This document shows positions 31,889 through 40,996 of a stretch of 64,000 nucleotides of DNA, one piece after another. The notes beneath the pieces were generated by a model that was not told the DNA's origin, did not search any database, and saw only the letters and a list, made by a program, of their open reading frames with translations. The first letter of the stretch is position 1; each line of letters begins with the position of its first letter. Both the position numbers and the translations under genes were made by a program. Origin of the DNA: Flectonema sp. DT1601 (taxonomy: Eukaryota > Euglenozoa > Diplonemea > Diplonemida > Diplonemidae); assembly GCA_964019425.1 (NCBI GenBank), contig OZ025824.1, forward strand, positions 248,001 to 312,000. The letters are read 5' to 3'.

Positions 31889-33223
31889 CTATGCAGTAGA
31901 AGCGATGACATCTTTGTTTCGATTCTCACGAGTTTTCCTGATCTGTTGTTCGTAAATACCTGACATTAATAGTATCATAGCGTTTAGTTTAATCCCGTCA
32001 GGGCTTGGTTGTGTTTCTGTCAAAGGTCGAAACATTCCACCTTGTGTGAGATTGTATGGAACTAATACTTTTAATGTTTTATTTTGATCAGATATAACTT
32101 TCTTCGTTAGTTTTGATTCAAGAGGGAATCGAGGCTGCCAATGGTCGTCTGTTACTAACTCGTCATAAGTACCAGCATTTCCCATTTCAAGAGCGTGTAC
32201 TTCTCGTCTAGCCTTCCACGTTAATATTTCATTTATCTTTTTAACAGATACTTCGATCATTATCATAGGAGATGGATAAGGCATTATTTCATCTTGAATG
32301 TGACGAGGGGTGAGGATTGTTTTTCTCACATCATCAGACTCTAAAAACATACCCCTATGAATTAGAACCACATCAGCCTTTGACGCTACTCTTAAACGAG
32401 TCGCTACATCGATCATAAATGACTGCAAGAATCCTTTTGAACTTCTGTCGATATTCGAATCGATTACAGTGTCGAGTAAACCATTTATCATTCTGGTGTG
32501 AGCTTTGAATAAATGTTCTAAATCAGGATCCATTTCATTGTAATCTTTTCGTCTGGTGACCATATGAACTGAATTAGTAGCGTGCCAAACATCTATTAAA
32601 GAAACGCATTCTTCTGATTGAACTATTCTGATTCCTGTTTCGAGTTTTTCTTCTGCATCATCTCCAGATGATAATATGATGGGAATCGTTCCTTTCAAGT
32701 CGTTCAATAATTGAGAACCAACTTTATGAGTGTCGCTGAATTCCATTTGAGATAACGCTATGGTTGGAGAAACTCTGAACTGCTCAATTATTTTACGAAG
32801 TTCAGAAATATTTTCCGGTTGCATAGACGATAACGACGTTAGACATGTCGTGTTTTTATCTTGACTACCAATAATGTCCCTGACGTACTTATAAGTACCA
32901 GAAACACCTTGAATATCAGTGGTTGATAATACTTTACCATCAAATTGTTTTATTCGTTGGGATAAAACAGATGTTCCCCATGCTTTATCGATGTTATTTA
33001 TTCCAATTGCGTCAACACCTGCGACGTTTAGCGCTGCGACCATTATCTTTCCTTTATCAATATAGTCATAACCATTTCCTATTAATCCTTGCGAGCATAT
33101 CGTGTAGTCAGGTTTATATATTCTTTTTAAATGAGCCAATTTTGCTACTTTTTCTAATGTAAGCGGACCCCCGCAATGCATAATCCGATAGTCGTGCGAG
33201 GAAGTCACTGCTCGTCGCATCAT
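31889..33223 (-). CDS. 5'-nucleotidase/UshA-like protein, probably catalytically dead
   Basis: 444 residues, ATG at 33223 (a second ATG follows immediately). TTTTTTCAG ends at 33248 on the plus-strand scale. The fold is that of 5'-nucleotidase/UshA: the segment MVAALNVAGVDAIGINNIDKAWG (62-84) matches the normal ALNALGVDA-GNHEFD-G region, and residues about 270-340 match the C-terminal domain (DVVLIHRGMF, EIMPYPSPM). The metal-binding residues are changed: IMHCGG for NDxHG, CSQGL for GDxLS, NNI for NHE. It lacks a signal peptide, unlike ecto-enzymes. I infer a non-catalytic, possibly nucleotide-binding protein. The family call is fairly sure, the loss of activity likely. Confidence 0.75.
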   Translation of the reverse strand: MMRRAVTSSHDYRIMHCGGPLTLEKVAKLAHLKRIYKPDYTICSQGLIGNGYDYIDKGKIMVAALNVAGVDAIGINNIDKAWGTSVLSQRIKQFDGKVLSTTDIQGVSGTYKYVRDIIGSQDKNTTCLTSLSSMQPENISELRKIIEQFRVSPTIALSQMEFSDTHKVGSQLLNDLKGTIPIILSSGDDAEEKLETGIRIVQSEECVSLIDVWHATNSVHMVTRRKDYNEMDPDLEHLFKAHTRMINGLLDTVIDSNIDRSSKGFLQSFMIDVATRLRVASKADVVLIHRGMFLESDDVRKTILTPRHIQDEIMPYPSPMIMIEVSVKKINEILTWKARREVHALEMGNAGTYDELVTDDHWQPRFPLESKLTKKVISDQNKTLKVLVPYNLTQGGMFRPLTETQPSPDGIKLNAMILLMSGIYEQQIRKTRENRNKDVIASTA

Positions 33224-33894
33224 TTTTTTATTTTGTTTGTACTGATGCTGAAAAAACTGGCTAAACCTAAATTACGTTGGTTGTCATGTAAAAAAGACCA
33301 ACAGTTGGTATTTAGGGACCACGTCGGGTTGGAAAAAAAAAAAAAAAAAACAAGTTAACAACTTCAGGTATTAAAACAAAATTAATATCAAAGTACTCTC
33401 GACTGAAAAAAAAATATTTTGTAGAGTGGCGTTAATCAAAGAAAAGGTTCGTTTAAAAAAAGGGAAATATATTATTTTTTTTAAGTATTCGGTAAGTTGG
33501 GGACGGTTGAAGGTCCTACGTCATGGAGCACTTGGATAAATAAATCACGGGTTAACACGCAACAAATTGGACATCCGTCCACACAAAATCGCATGCATAT
33601 AATTGTTTAACAATCTTCATAGTAGCGCCTCATGTAGAGGAGGTATTCATCAAGTGAACTGTACGGCCAACAAGAGTCAGTCAGCTGGTTAAATTCAAAA
33701 CAGATAAAACACGTCTTCTGTTGTGTTCTACAGAAAATAATCTTCCCATCATACGATAACTAACTAAAGTAATGCCGTCGACGTTTCGACGGCAAGTGGG
33801 TTGAGGGTTTTTTCCCCTTTTAAGAAACAAAAAAGGGAATCAAGAAAAAGAAACAAAAAAACAAAAAAAAAATCAAAAGCTAGAAATATAACAA
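33224..33894. other. Intergenic spacer with R3 repeat copy
   Basis: No gene. An R3 repeat copy lies at 33350-33475. The block GGGACCACGT near 33315 also occurs near 28268. A near-palindrome CCGTCGACGTTTCGACGGCA lies near 33777. Confidence 0.5.
33350..33475. repeat. Dispersed repeat R3, copy 2
   Basis: Collinear with 28116-28231 over the blocks GTTAACAACTT, GGTATTAA, CGACTGAAAAAAAA, GTAGAG, CGTTAATCA and AAATATATT. It lies just upstream of the 5'-nucleotidase-like gene. Confidence 0.45.
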
Positions 33895-34950
33895 TTACAT
33901 AACACGCTCAGCGCTGTACTTACCATTGCTTAGTTTGTTGACGATAATGTGAGCGCCTGCAACTACAGTGTCAGCAGCACCGTAGTACAACATGAATTCA
34001 TTCATTGTTCCCTTAACACGGTTACAACCTGTTGTGAAGATTACGTTTGGAGTGAAACCTTTTTTCTCATAAGTAGTTTCAGCGACCATTAAGGGAGAAT
34101 TACATCTGTCAACAACAACTGTTGGATCTTCTGAATCTAAAACAGCCCACCCCAGAGCACATCTTCCATACTTTGGTTGTTGGTGACGTTGATCTGTTGG
34201 ATAAAAGAAGATGTAGTTTCCATCTTCAAGACGTTCCGGGGAAGGTCCAGCAGCAACACCAGCAGCATCCCACATCCCAGGACGTGGAACGAGAACATAC
34301 TTCCCAGTCATAGTCCAATGAAGCAAGTCCAGTGAGACTCCAATTTCTAAAGACCCAGCGAGACCATCATCAGTCGCAAACAAATAGTGTTTCGGATAAA
34401 ACTGATGAGTGTCATCTCTGAGTAGAATTGTTGCACCACCAGGTGCTCCTTCAATCTTTCCTTGAAGATTCCACAATGAGGTATTTGTGGGATCTGTTGT
34501 TGTTGCGAGGTACGACACTTTAACACCGGGTTTACTAGCAGCAGTGAATGTTAAATAATAAATACCAGTCTTCTCACGATAAATTATCCTGGGATCTTCA
34601 GTTCCATAAGCAGCAGCTGGTCCAACATTGTCGGGACCAAATGTTATTCTACTGTCATCAGCGTACTCAAATACATTTGGGTGAGTCTCTTTTAGAATAA
34701 CCAAATGAGAAGGTCCCAATGTTTCCCACTGCTGTTCAGGACAGCGATCCTTAGCTATGGTACAGTTCTGAACCCTAACAATGAGAGCACCTTGACCAGA
34801 TGGTAACTTAGTATATGCTGGGTTACAGTTCAAAAAGAAATTCGAAGTATTAAGTGATTTCGATACCATCGGAGTCACACGATTCTGAACAAGTGATTCA
34901 TAAGTACCATTCACAGCCAGAGCTGCCGTTAACAAAGTTGAAATCATCAT
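33895..34950 (-). CDS. Secreted GH130-family beta-mannoside phosphorylase/hydrolase
   Basis: 351 residues, ATG at 34950, with a short signal peptide (MMISTLLTAALAVNG). TTCTTTTAACAG (AG 34971-34972) precedes it. The GH130 signature is plain: YGTEDPRIIY with the catalytic Asp119, YYLTFTAAS, AGPSPERLEDGNYIFFY, GWAVLDSEDP, and GFTPNVIFTTGC with YYGAADTVV near the end. GH130 enzymes act on beta-1,2 or beta-1,4 mannosides as phosphorylases or hydrolases; I cannot tell which here. Length is normal for the family. GH130 is best known from bacteria, so a transferred origin is possible, though codon use looks like its neighbours. A secretory or lysosomal role in mannan or N-glycan breakdown is inferred. 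Confidence 0.9.
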   Translation of the reverse strand: MMISTLLTAALAVNGTYESLVQNRVTPMVSKSLNTSNFFLNCNPAYTKLPSGQGALIVRVQNCTIAKDRCPEQQWETLGPSHLVILKETHPNVFEYADDSRITFGPDNVGPAAAYGTEDPRIIYREKTGIYYLTFTAASKPGVKVSYLATTTDPTNTSLWNLQGKIEGAPGGATILLRDDTHQFYPKHYLFATDDGLAGSLEIGVSLDLLHWTMTGKYVLVPRPGMWDAAGVAAGPSPERLEDGNYIFFYPTDQRHQQPKYGRCALGWAVLDSEDPTVVVDRCNSPLMVAETTYEKKGFTPNVIFTTGCNRVKGTMNEFMLYYGAADTVVAGAHIIVNKLSNGKYSAERVM

Positions 34951-35562
34951 TTTATTATTGTAGAATAAATCTGTTAAAAGAATAACTCATCCGCAACAAC
35001 AACAACAACAACAACTTACTGAATGAAGCACATCATCACAAAATGTAAATAATAAAACAACTTGTCGTTAGTTAGTACTAATAGTCATCAGTCAAAAGAA
35101 GGAGAGGGCGGGAAAATTCAAGTTAGTTAGCAAAATACAAACTGATGACTACGAGGGGTCTGGGTAGCCTTCATCAGTAAGGACCCAATCACGAAGATTG
35201 TAGTTTTATAGCTTCGGCTGGAAGTGATCGACTTCCAGCTCCCACCTTGCCCTGTTTATTTAAATATTTCAATCAACGAACAAGAGAAAAAATAAATTTT
35301 CTTTTCATATTACAAAAATAATAAGAGAAAGACATCATCAAACATGTTAGATAAAATATGGGAGAATAAAAAAGCTGAAGAACGCCTCTATCGTAAATAA
35401 ATTGACCCAAAAGAAATGGATCAGAAGGGCAAGAGAAAAACATGAAAGAAGCAAAGTCTCATATAACTTTACTACAAAACGAAAACAATCTTAAACTACA
35501 GAGTCCATATCATCGGGACATCCCTTCGCGGGCTGCTCGGGCTCAATAATTCCGCAATCACT
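34951..35562. other. Intergenic spacer
   Basis: Contains an ACA/ACAACA run near 34995-35017, an R2-like block (GGACCCAATCACGAAGATTG then TTTTATAGCTTCGGCTGG, about 35182-35222) and a strong hairpin at 35218-35238. No gene seen. Confidence 0.5.
35218..35238. repeat. 8-bp perfect hairpin with 5-base loop
   Basis: CTGGAAGT (35218-35225) and ACTTCCAG (35231-35238) around GATCG. It follows TTTTATAGCTTCGG; a similar TTATAGCTTCGGCTG occurs near 28605, so it may be part of a small dispersed element or structured RNA. Confidence 0.5.
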
Positions 35563-35829
35563 TTATATTTCCAATTCGACATCTTCTGTGTTACTTGTTT
35601 GGTGTGGTGTTTGTCTTGTGGTTGTTGGTGGCACTACTTTTTTTTCTTTCTCGGATAGCGATAAATTGCGATCGTGAATAAAACAGACAATATCACTATT
35701 CCCAACACCAACAAATGTGGCGACCACGTTTCTCAAATTGTCGTGATTCCACTTTGAACTTGTCACAGTCGTTGTGGACTCTGCATGGACATAGCTCACT
35801 AACTGGAATACGAGTACTACTGCACCCAT
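35563..35829 (-). CDS. Small putative secreted or membrane protein, 88 residues
   Basis: Taking the ATG at 35829 gives a strong N-terminal hydrophobic segment (MGAVVLVFQLVSYVHA) that reads as a signal peptide. A short domain with VVATFVGVGNSDIVCFIHDRN and a polar Thr-rich, acidic tail follow. The frame stays open upstream of the ATG without another ATG, so a further exon or a longer product is possible. The upstream acceptor is weaker than for neighbours (ATACAG). No family recognised. It sits in the right direction in a 1.2-kb gap between two solid genes, which is part of the reason I keep it. Confidence 0.45.
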   Translation of the reverse strand: MGAVVLVFQLVSYVHAESTTTVTSSKWNHDNLRNVVATFVGVGNSDIVCFIHDRNLSLSEKEKKVVPPTTTRQTPHQTSNTEDVELEI

Positions 35830-36167
35830 CAGAATATAAAGTATTTTGTTATTACAAAATTTTACTTCGACACTGTATCTGTACACTTCTCCTCGTTGTC
35901 GTCCACAGCGCCTTGTTAACTTGCTTTTTACTACTCGGCACTCAGTCGAGGTACTGTTCGATTCAAAAATCTGCAGAGTCTCTCCATCTCAGAGTGAAGA
36001 CAATAAATAAAAATAATCCAGTAGCGAACAATGAGAAATTAAGACATATAATTTTTTTTTTTTTTAAATGTCATTCCCATATTTTGTGTTAAAAATTAAA
36101 ACAATAAAGTACAGAAGTCGTGAGTGTTGCTAGTGAATAAGTACAAGAAAAAGTAAAAGGAAAAAGT

Positions 36168-37469
36168 TTAATTCATTTGTAAGCGAACCTTTCCCTTTGG
36201 AACGTCACTAAAGACAGCAAACTCTTGCCAAGTCCCATTATCAGATTGAAACTCAATAATAGCAAACACAGCACTGTGACCTTCACTCTGAATGATTACT
36301 AATGAAGTTGGTTTTGATGGAATTAGTAGTTCTTTTCCTAACCACAATATCCCTTTTGAGTCTTTACGACCACCCCAAAAAGGATCTCCAGAGTAATTAT
36401 CTCCAGCACATCCGCTGAAGATAATTTTACCATCTGAATGTGATGCCCAATTCCATTTGTGTGCATGAATATCCCAGGCCCACTTACTGCAGGACTCAGA
36501 TCGTATTCTCCATCTTGTTGAGGATACTGATTGGTTGTTTTCGTGTAACATTACAGGTCTTAGAATACATTCATCAGGTTCAGGCCAATCAATTACAGAG
36601 TCTTGATGTGAAAAGAACTTTACTAAAGTAGAATAGATATCAGGATCGTGAATAAACAACCCTCGAGATGAACACAATCCACTTTGGACTGCATTAGCTA
36701 CAGCTGGAGTAGGTTCTCCACAAATAGATGTTATCCCGCGAAGCATGCAATGAGTCTCTGCTAGATACTCATCTCTGTTTGCCATTGCGTATAATCCTCC
36801 GTTGTATCTTCCACCAAAATCATAAGACCCCTGTTGTCTTGTGTTATTTTTATTAGTAATAAAGTGATCAGGTATTGAGGTCCCTCTGTCTTTCCAATTA
36901 GCACTGTTGTCGCTGCTTCTATTAACTGCTGAGTTGTATAACAGTTGGACATGTTCGTGGAAGAACGGATCAATCTGTTGTCGTATTACCATATCAGCTG
37001 CGTGTGTTATTTCATGAAGAGTTAGCTTTCCAATGTTCGAACACTTTAAAAAATCATTTTCATTTGTGAATGCCCAAGGAGAGTAAGTATGATTTGATCC
37101 TGTCATTCCCTGTAATGAAGTTCCCTGAACCTCAATAATACTACCAGCTACCTCCTTATTAGCCATTATTATTAATCTCATGGGACCTGGATCAACGCAC
37201 CATTTCTGTGCTCTGAAATCTAAAAACTTTCTTCTCAACTCAATTGGAAGAGTGCCTCGTATTAGTGCGCACGCCTTCTCTAGCGTACCTTTTGATACTT
37301 TCTTTGTGCAGCAAACCCATAATCCTTCACATAATTCGGAGTTATAAAAATTTTCGTCGGGTTGAAATGGAACTTTTCTAGCAGGATGACAGTCTTCAAC
37401 AAAACAAACATCTGGTGCTGTCGTTTGCTTGAATTCCTGCGACGGTTTTGTAAAGAAAGTCTTCTCCAT
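36168..37469 (-). CDS. Zinc metallopeptidase of the HExxH + E type
   Basis: 433 residues from the ATG at 37469. TTTGTTTTTTCTCAG ends 8 bases upstream (AG 37477-37478), one of the clearest acceptors in the window. The zinc motif HEITH lies at 152-156. About 80 residues later NRDEYLAETH (231-240) offers the third ligand, Glu234 or Glu238, as in gluzincins such as anthrax lethal factor and Pro-Pro endopeptidases (clan MA, M34-like). The C-terminal 150 residues (RWRIRSESCSKWAWDIHAHKWNW onwards) look like a beta-sandwich binding domain. No signal peptide is seen. Cysteine-rich patches (WVCC, KCSN) are present. The metallopeptidase call is strong, the family assignment moderate. Confidence 0.75.
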   Translation of the reverse strand: MEKTFFTKPSQEFKQTTAPDVCFVEDCHPARKVPFQPDENFYNSELCEGLWVCCTKKVSKGTLEKACALIRGTLPIELRRKFLDFRAQKWCVDPGPMRLIIMANKEVAGSIIEVQGTSLQGMTGSNHTYSPWAFTNENDFLKCSNIGKLTLHEITHAADMVIRQQIDPFFHEHVQLLYNSAVNRSSDNSANWKDRGTSIPDHFITNKNNTRQQGSYDFGGRYNGGLYAMANRDEYLAETHCMLRGITSICGEPTPAVANAVQSGLCSSRGLFIHDPDIYSTLVKFFSHQDSVIDWPEPDECILRPVMLHENNQSVSSTRWRIRSESCSKWAWDIHAHKWNWASHSDGKIIFSGCAGDNYSGDPFWGGRKDSKGILWLGKELLIPSKPTSLVIIQSEGHSAVFAIIEFQSDNGTWQEFAVFSDVPKGKVRLQMN

Positions 37470-37726
37470 TTTTTTTCTGAGAAAAAACAAATTAAATTAC
37501 ATTATTAACAAAAACAACTATAAAGTAACCATTCGATCTCTTAACTACAATAATATCATTTCTTTATAATCTAAAAAAAAGGGGTGGTAAATAACATAAT
37601 AAAATTATTCGTATTCACACCTACCGCGTGTACAATACAGAGAGCTTATGCCCACCGAGTAAGATAATTTTATAAAAACAGTACAATATTAAGATATAAA
37701 AGGGGGGTACAATATAATGTCCTCTA

Positions 37727-39463
37727 CTAATAAGGTGATCTATCTTCACAGAGTTGAGACACTTCAGATCTCAACGATCTGATTTCATTCATCATCATTA
37801 AGTTCATGTGGTACTGTGTTGAGTCGAGGTATGGAGACGGAGGGTCTTGCAGAGGTGTTGCTGGTCTTCGATTGGACCTACGACCACTCTTTGGTGATGA
37901 GTACCTACTTGTAGGAGAATGAGAAGGAGATGGAGATGGAGATGGAGAATGAGAAGGAGTCTTATATGAGGCAAGAGGGGGATCATATTTCTTTCGTAGA
38001 GAACGCAAGAACATTGAAGTAGGTGAGGTACTTTTAAGTCGTCTCTGAGAAAGAGGAGAAGCAGTCCTACCACTTTGTCTTTGTGGAGTACCAAAGTCTG
38101 ATTCCTCAAAAAGTTGAATTGCGAGTGAAGTTCCTTCAGTTTGAACGTCAACTAGTTTATCAGCGAGAGATTTGATTTGATTAATCTTTTTATTACCACC
38201 ACCTGGATTATCTCTCATTGCTACTTCAAGAATAGTTGGTCTTAAATGAGTAGTACCAATGCCGTCAATACCACAATTACTTTTTCTGGTGTTCATTAAT
38301 TGGATTTCTTCTTCTAATCGATTTATCTCAGATTGCATAACTCGTGACTTCCTATCCTCTTCTTCGATGAGAAGTTTACGACGACCAAAAGCAGCTTCAC
38401 GAGATAGCGTTGCGTGTTCCAGACGGTACGATTCAACTTCTTGTTCAAGTTGTTGGCGTTCGGCTTCGTTTTTCCGACGTTCTTCCCAAAGAGTCTTCCA
38501 TGCGGTTTCTTCCATTCGACGGCATTCATCTTCGTGACGTAGAACTTCAACTCGAAAAGCTCTCTCACTTTCAACCTTTGCCTGCTCATCTGCAATAGTC
38601 CTAGCAGCCTTTTCCAACTCTTTTTGTTGTGCTGTGACCTGGATGCGAGATTGTTCGGCATTTCTCTTTATCTCTTCCTCAGCATTTCTTATTGTGTTCT
38701 CTGCGGCAATCCTCGCTGTGTTGAACTCGGCTGTCGCGGCCTCGAGTGCGAGCCTCTCGCTCTCAAGTGAGGCTTTTTGTTGCTCTGATTCTGATTTCAT
38801 TTCAGTGATTGCTTTTAAATATGCTTCGAGTTCTTTAGCAGTGGCTGCTTTACAAAAAAGAGTACTTTTATCATCAAAGACAAGAATGTAGTAGTCGAGG
38901 CGATCAGTTGCTTCCTGAGCAGTAATTTCACATCGTGCGAGGTACTCTTCGTTACCAACAGGATCATCATCAGAGATGTCAGGGTTGTGTTGATTACAAA
39001 TGATATCGAGTGTTGAAAACATTCCTTCAGCTAATTTATTTCTATTTCCCCATTCCATGTCAATCATATTTTGAGTTTCTTTATCAGTGAAGATATCACC
39101 GAGCGACAGTGAGGCGAGTGATGTTTGTGAGAGTTCTAAGTAATCAGGTCCAGCTCTACCAAATGAACTTAAACCCTTCGATAATAACATGTCTGCGTCT
39201 AAGAATGATGTCGTATCTCCACCAAGTGGAGATGTTGGGGAATTCGTTTCATGTTCAACACCATCACCTGCAGCCGCATCTAACACAATCGCTGGTTTTG
39301 AATCTTCATTCTCATTGTTATCTTCTACTTCACTCTTTGATGTATTTCCTTCTTCTTTCACATCGACAACTGTTTCCTCGTCCTCGTTGTTCTTCTTATT
39401 GGGTTCTTGTTGATCACCCTCTTCGTCATTGTCGTGGACTTCTTTTTTATCCTTGTCACTCAT
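37727..39463 (-). CDS. Long coiled-coil protein with acidic head and SP-rich tail
   Basis: 578 residues, ATG at 39463, 6 bases after TATATATTAG (AG 39470-39471), an excellent acceptor. The N-terminal 70 residues are highly acidic (DNDEEGDQQEPNKKNNEDEE). A region at about 120-210 is globular. About 215-395 is a continuous heptad-rich coiled coil (EAATAEFNTARIAAENTIRNA through RLEEEIQLMNTRK). The tail is basic and Ser/Pro-rich with a (SP)n stretch (SPSPSPSPSHSPTS) followed by SRYSSPKSGRRSNRR, suggestive of proline-directed phosphorylation and microtubule binding. A cytoskeletal role is a guess from composition; no family is recognised. Confidence 0.75.
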   Translation of the reverse strand: MSDKDKKEVHDNDEEGDQQEPNKKNNEDEETVVDVKEEGNTSKSEVEDNNENEDSKPAIVLDAAAGDGVEHETNSPTSPLGGDTTSFLDADMLLSKGLSSFGRAGPDYLELSQTSLASLSLGDIFTDKETQNMIDMEWGNRNKLAEGMFSTLDIICNQHNPDISDDDPVGNEEYLARCEITAQEATDRLDYYILVFDDKSTLFCKAATAKELEAYLKAITEMKSESEQQKASLESERLALEAATAEFNTARIAAENTIRNAEEEIKRNAEQSRIQVTAQQKELEKAARTIADEQAKVESERAFRVEVLRHEDECRRMEETAWKTLWEERRKNEAERQQLEQEVESYRLEHATLSREAAFGRRKLLIEEEDRKSRVMQSEINRLEEEIQLMNTRKSNCGIDGIGTTHLRPTILEVAMRDNPGGGNKKINQIKSLADKLVDVQTEGTSLAIQLFEESDFGTPQRQSGRTASPLSQRRLKSTSPTSMFLRSLRKKYDPPLASYKTPSHSPSPSPSPSHSPTSRYSSPKSGRRSNRRPATPLQDPPSPYLDSTQYHMNLMMMNEIRSLRSEVSQLCEDRSPY

Positions 39464-39704
39464 CCGTTCCTAATATATAAAATAAAATAAATTAATAACA
39501 GAACAGGATGCAACCAACAGATCTAACTAAAATGGAAATTCCATCTCTGAGTGTGAATCTGTTCTAAAGAAGATAAATAACAAAAACTCATTTCTCGTTA
39601 ATTCAGAACAATTATCTGCGGCAGGTAGATTACGTCGAACGGATTTCTGAACCCAGTGCGAGTTGGATAGAGAGACGGCTACCAGTTTATTAATAAAACA
39701 ACAA

Positions 39705-40577
39705 CTACATTGTTACCGATAAAGGTTTATTACAACAGTCAAGTTCAGAACTAAAATTTTGGAATGAGACCGTCGGAGGAGTCTGAAATGAATTTGACTT
39801 CGACAACAGACGAATAGCTTCGATGAGAACGTGACTCACAATACCATCATCAGCTGGAGCAAGTAACCAAGAAGAAAGAGAATGGAATACTAAAGAAGCA
39901 GATTTCACTGAAATAATATCAATCAGAGGAGATGAGAACAATGATGAATCAGGAGCCTGCCCACCTTGTAGAATAAATTTACCTCTTGGAGAGACAAGTC
40001 TAGCCAGAGACATCATCTCATCAGGTTCTAAGACATAACTAGGCAGGCATATTGCTGCACTCACACCCAAACCTGATGTCAGTTCCATAACTTCATTAAA
40101 TGAAGCTCCGATTGGAATAACATTAATTCCCAAAGACGAACATAATTCAACTATCGTTTCCCTGTCATTTCCTGTTGACACGGCGACAACACATCCAACA
40201 GGACAAAGTTTTAGTGTTTGAGTTATTAATAAATAATAAGAACAAACAACACTTGATAACAATGCCTTACTCGACTGTAATGATAAAGGAAGTTCACAAC
40301 ACAAATGACTCTCAATGGTTATGTACTCTGAAGCTGACCCGTATCGTGTAAGCGCTATAACAATAGAATCCTCATCATATCCGGTACTAACGTTATCACC
40401 TTTCTTTACTACTTTACCAATCGCTGTGGTGCCAACTTCGGGTGACTGCGATAGCAAGTCCTCACCTGAAATCCTAAACGATTGTACTTTCAGTAGCAGC
40501 TCATCGGATCCCAACTCACAAAGAGGCTGCTCAGATAAAACCAACTTCCCATCTTCTGTACGAGAGACTCGTTTCAT
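39705..40577 (-). CDS. MDR-family (quinone oxidoreductase-like) protein
   Basis: 290 residues from the ATG at 40577. The N-terminal GroES-like half has the layout of zeta-crystallin/quinone oxidoreductases: VGTTAIGKVVKKGDNV, then GSASEYITIES, with no catalytic zinc ligands. The second half should be a Rossmann fold, but the usual nucleotide loop (AxGGVG) is replaced by AVSTGNDRETIVELCSSLG, so NADPH binding may be weakened or lost. It is shorter than typical members (about 320-340), with the deficit spread over the nucleotide-binding half. A candidate acceptor AG lies at 40594-40595. The superfamily call is good; enzymatic activity is uncertain. Confidence 0.72.
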   Translation of the reverse strand: MKRVSRTEDGKLVLSEQPLCELGSDELLLKVQSFRISGEDLLSQSPEVGTTAIGKVVKKGDNVSTGYDEDSIVIALTRYGSASEYITIESHLCCELPLSLQSSKALLSSVVCSYYLLITQTLKLCPVGCVVAVSTGNDRETIVELCSSLGINVIPIGASFNEVMELTSGLGVSAAICLPSYVLEPDEMMSLARLVSPRGKFILQGGQAPDSSLFSSPLIDIISVKSASLVFHSLSSWLLAPADDGIVSHVLIEAIRLLSKSNSFQTPPTVSFQNFSSELDCCNKPLSVTM

Positions 40578-40996
40578 CAAAGAATTTTATATACTTTACA
40601 CAGAAAAAAATTAAAAAAAAAAAACATTAACAAAGTCAACAAGGAGTTCACCAATGATTTGAGAATGGTATTTTACATATTTTTTTCTTCTTTTTTTTTT
40701 TTTAAGATAAAAGTAATTATCAACAGAAATGGTTTAATAAAGAGTAACAACATACCTGATAATGACTCCCTTCTATCTATTATGTGATGTGAGAATAACA
40801 TCACACAAACACAGAAGGAACTCAATTCAAGTTATTTTCTTTTTTCTCCCAGTAGTTTTTTTTCTTTCCAAACTAACATTAAATACTAAGCACCCGTCTC
40901 GTCTTAATTTTGTTGAAATAAGCCTCTAGAAGAAGAAATCAACAATTTTCGGAGAAATACATATCAACGTAACTTATTATAAAAAAAGAATATATT
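40578..40996. other. Intergenic spacer
   Basis: AT-rich spacer with A runs near 40608-40624 and T runs near 40690-40704. No gene supported. Confidence 0.5.
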
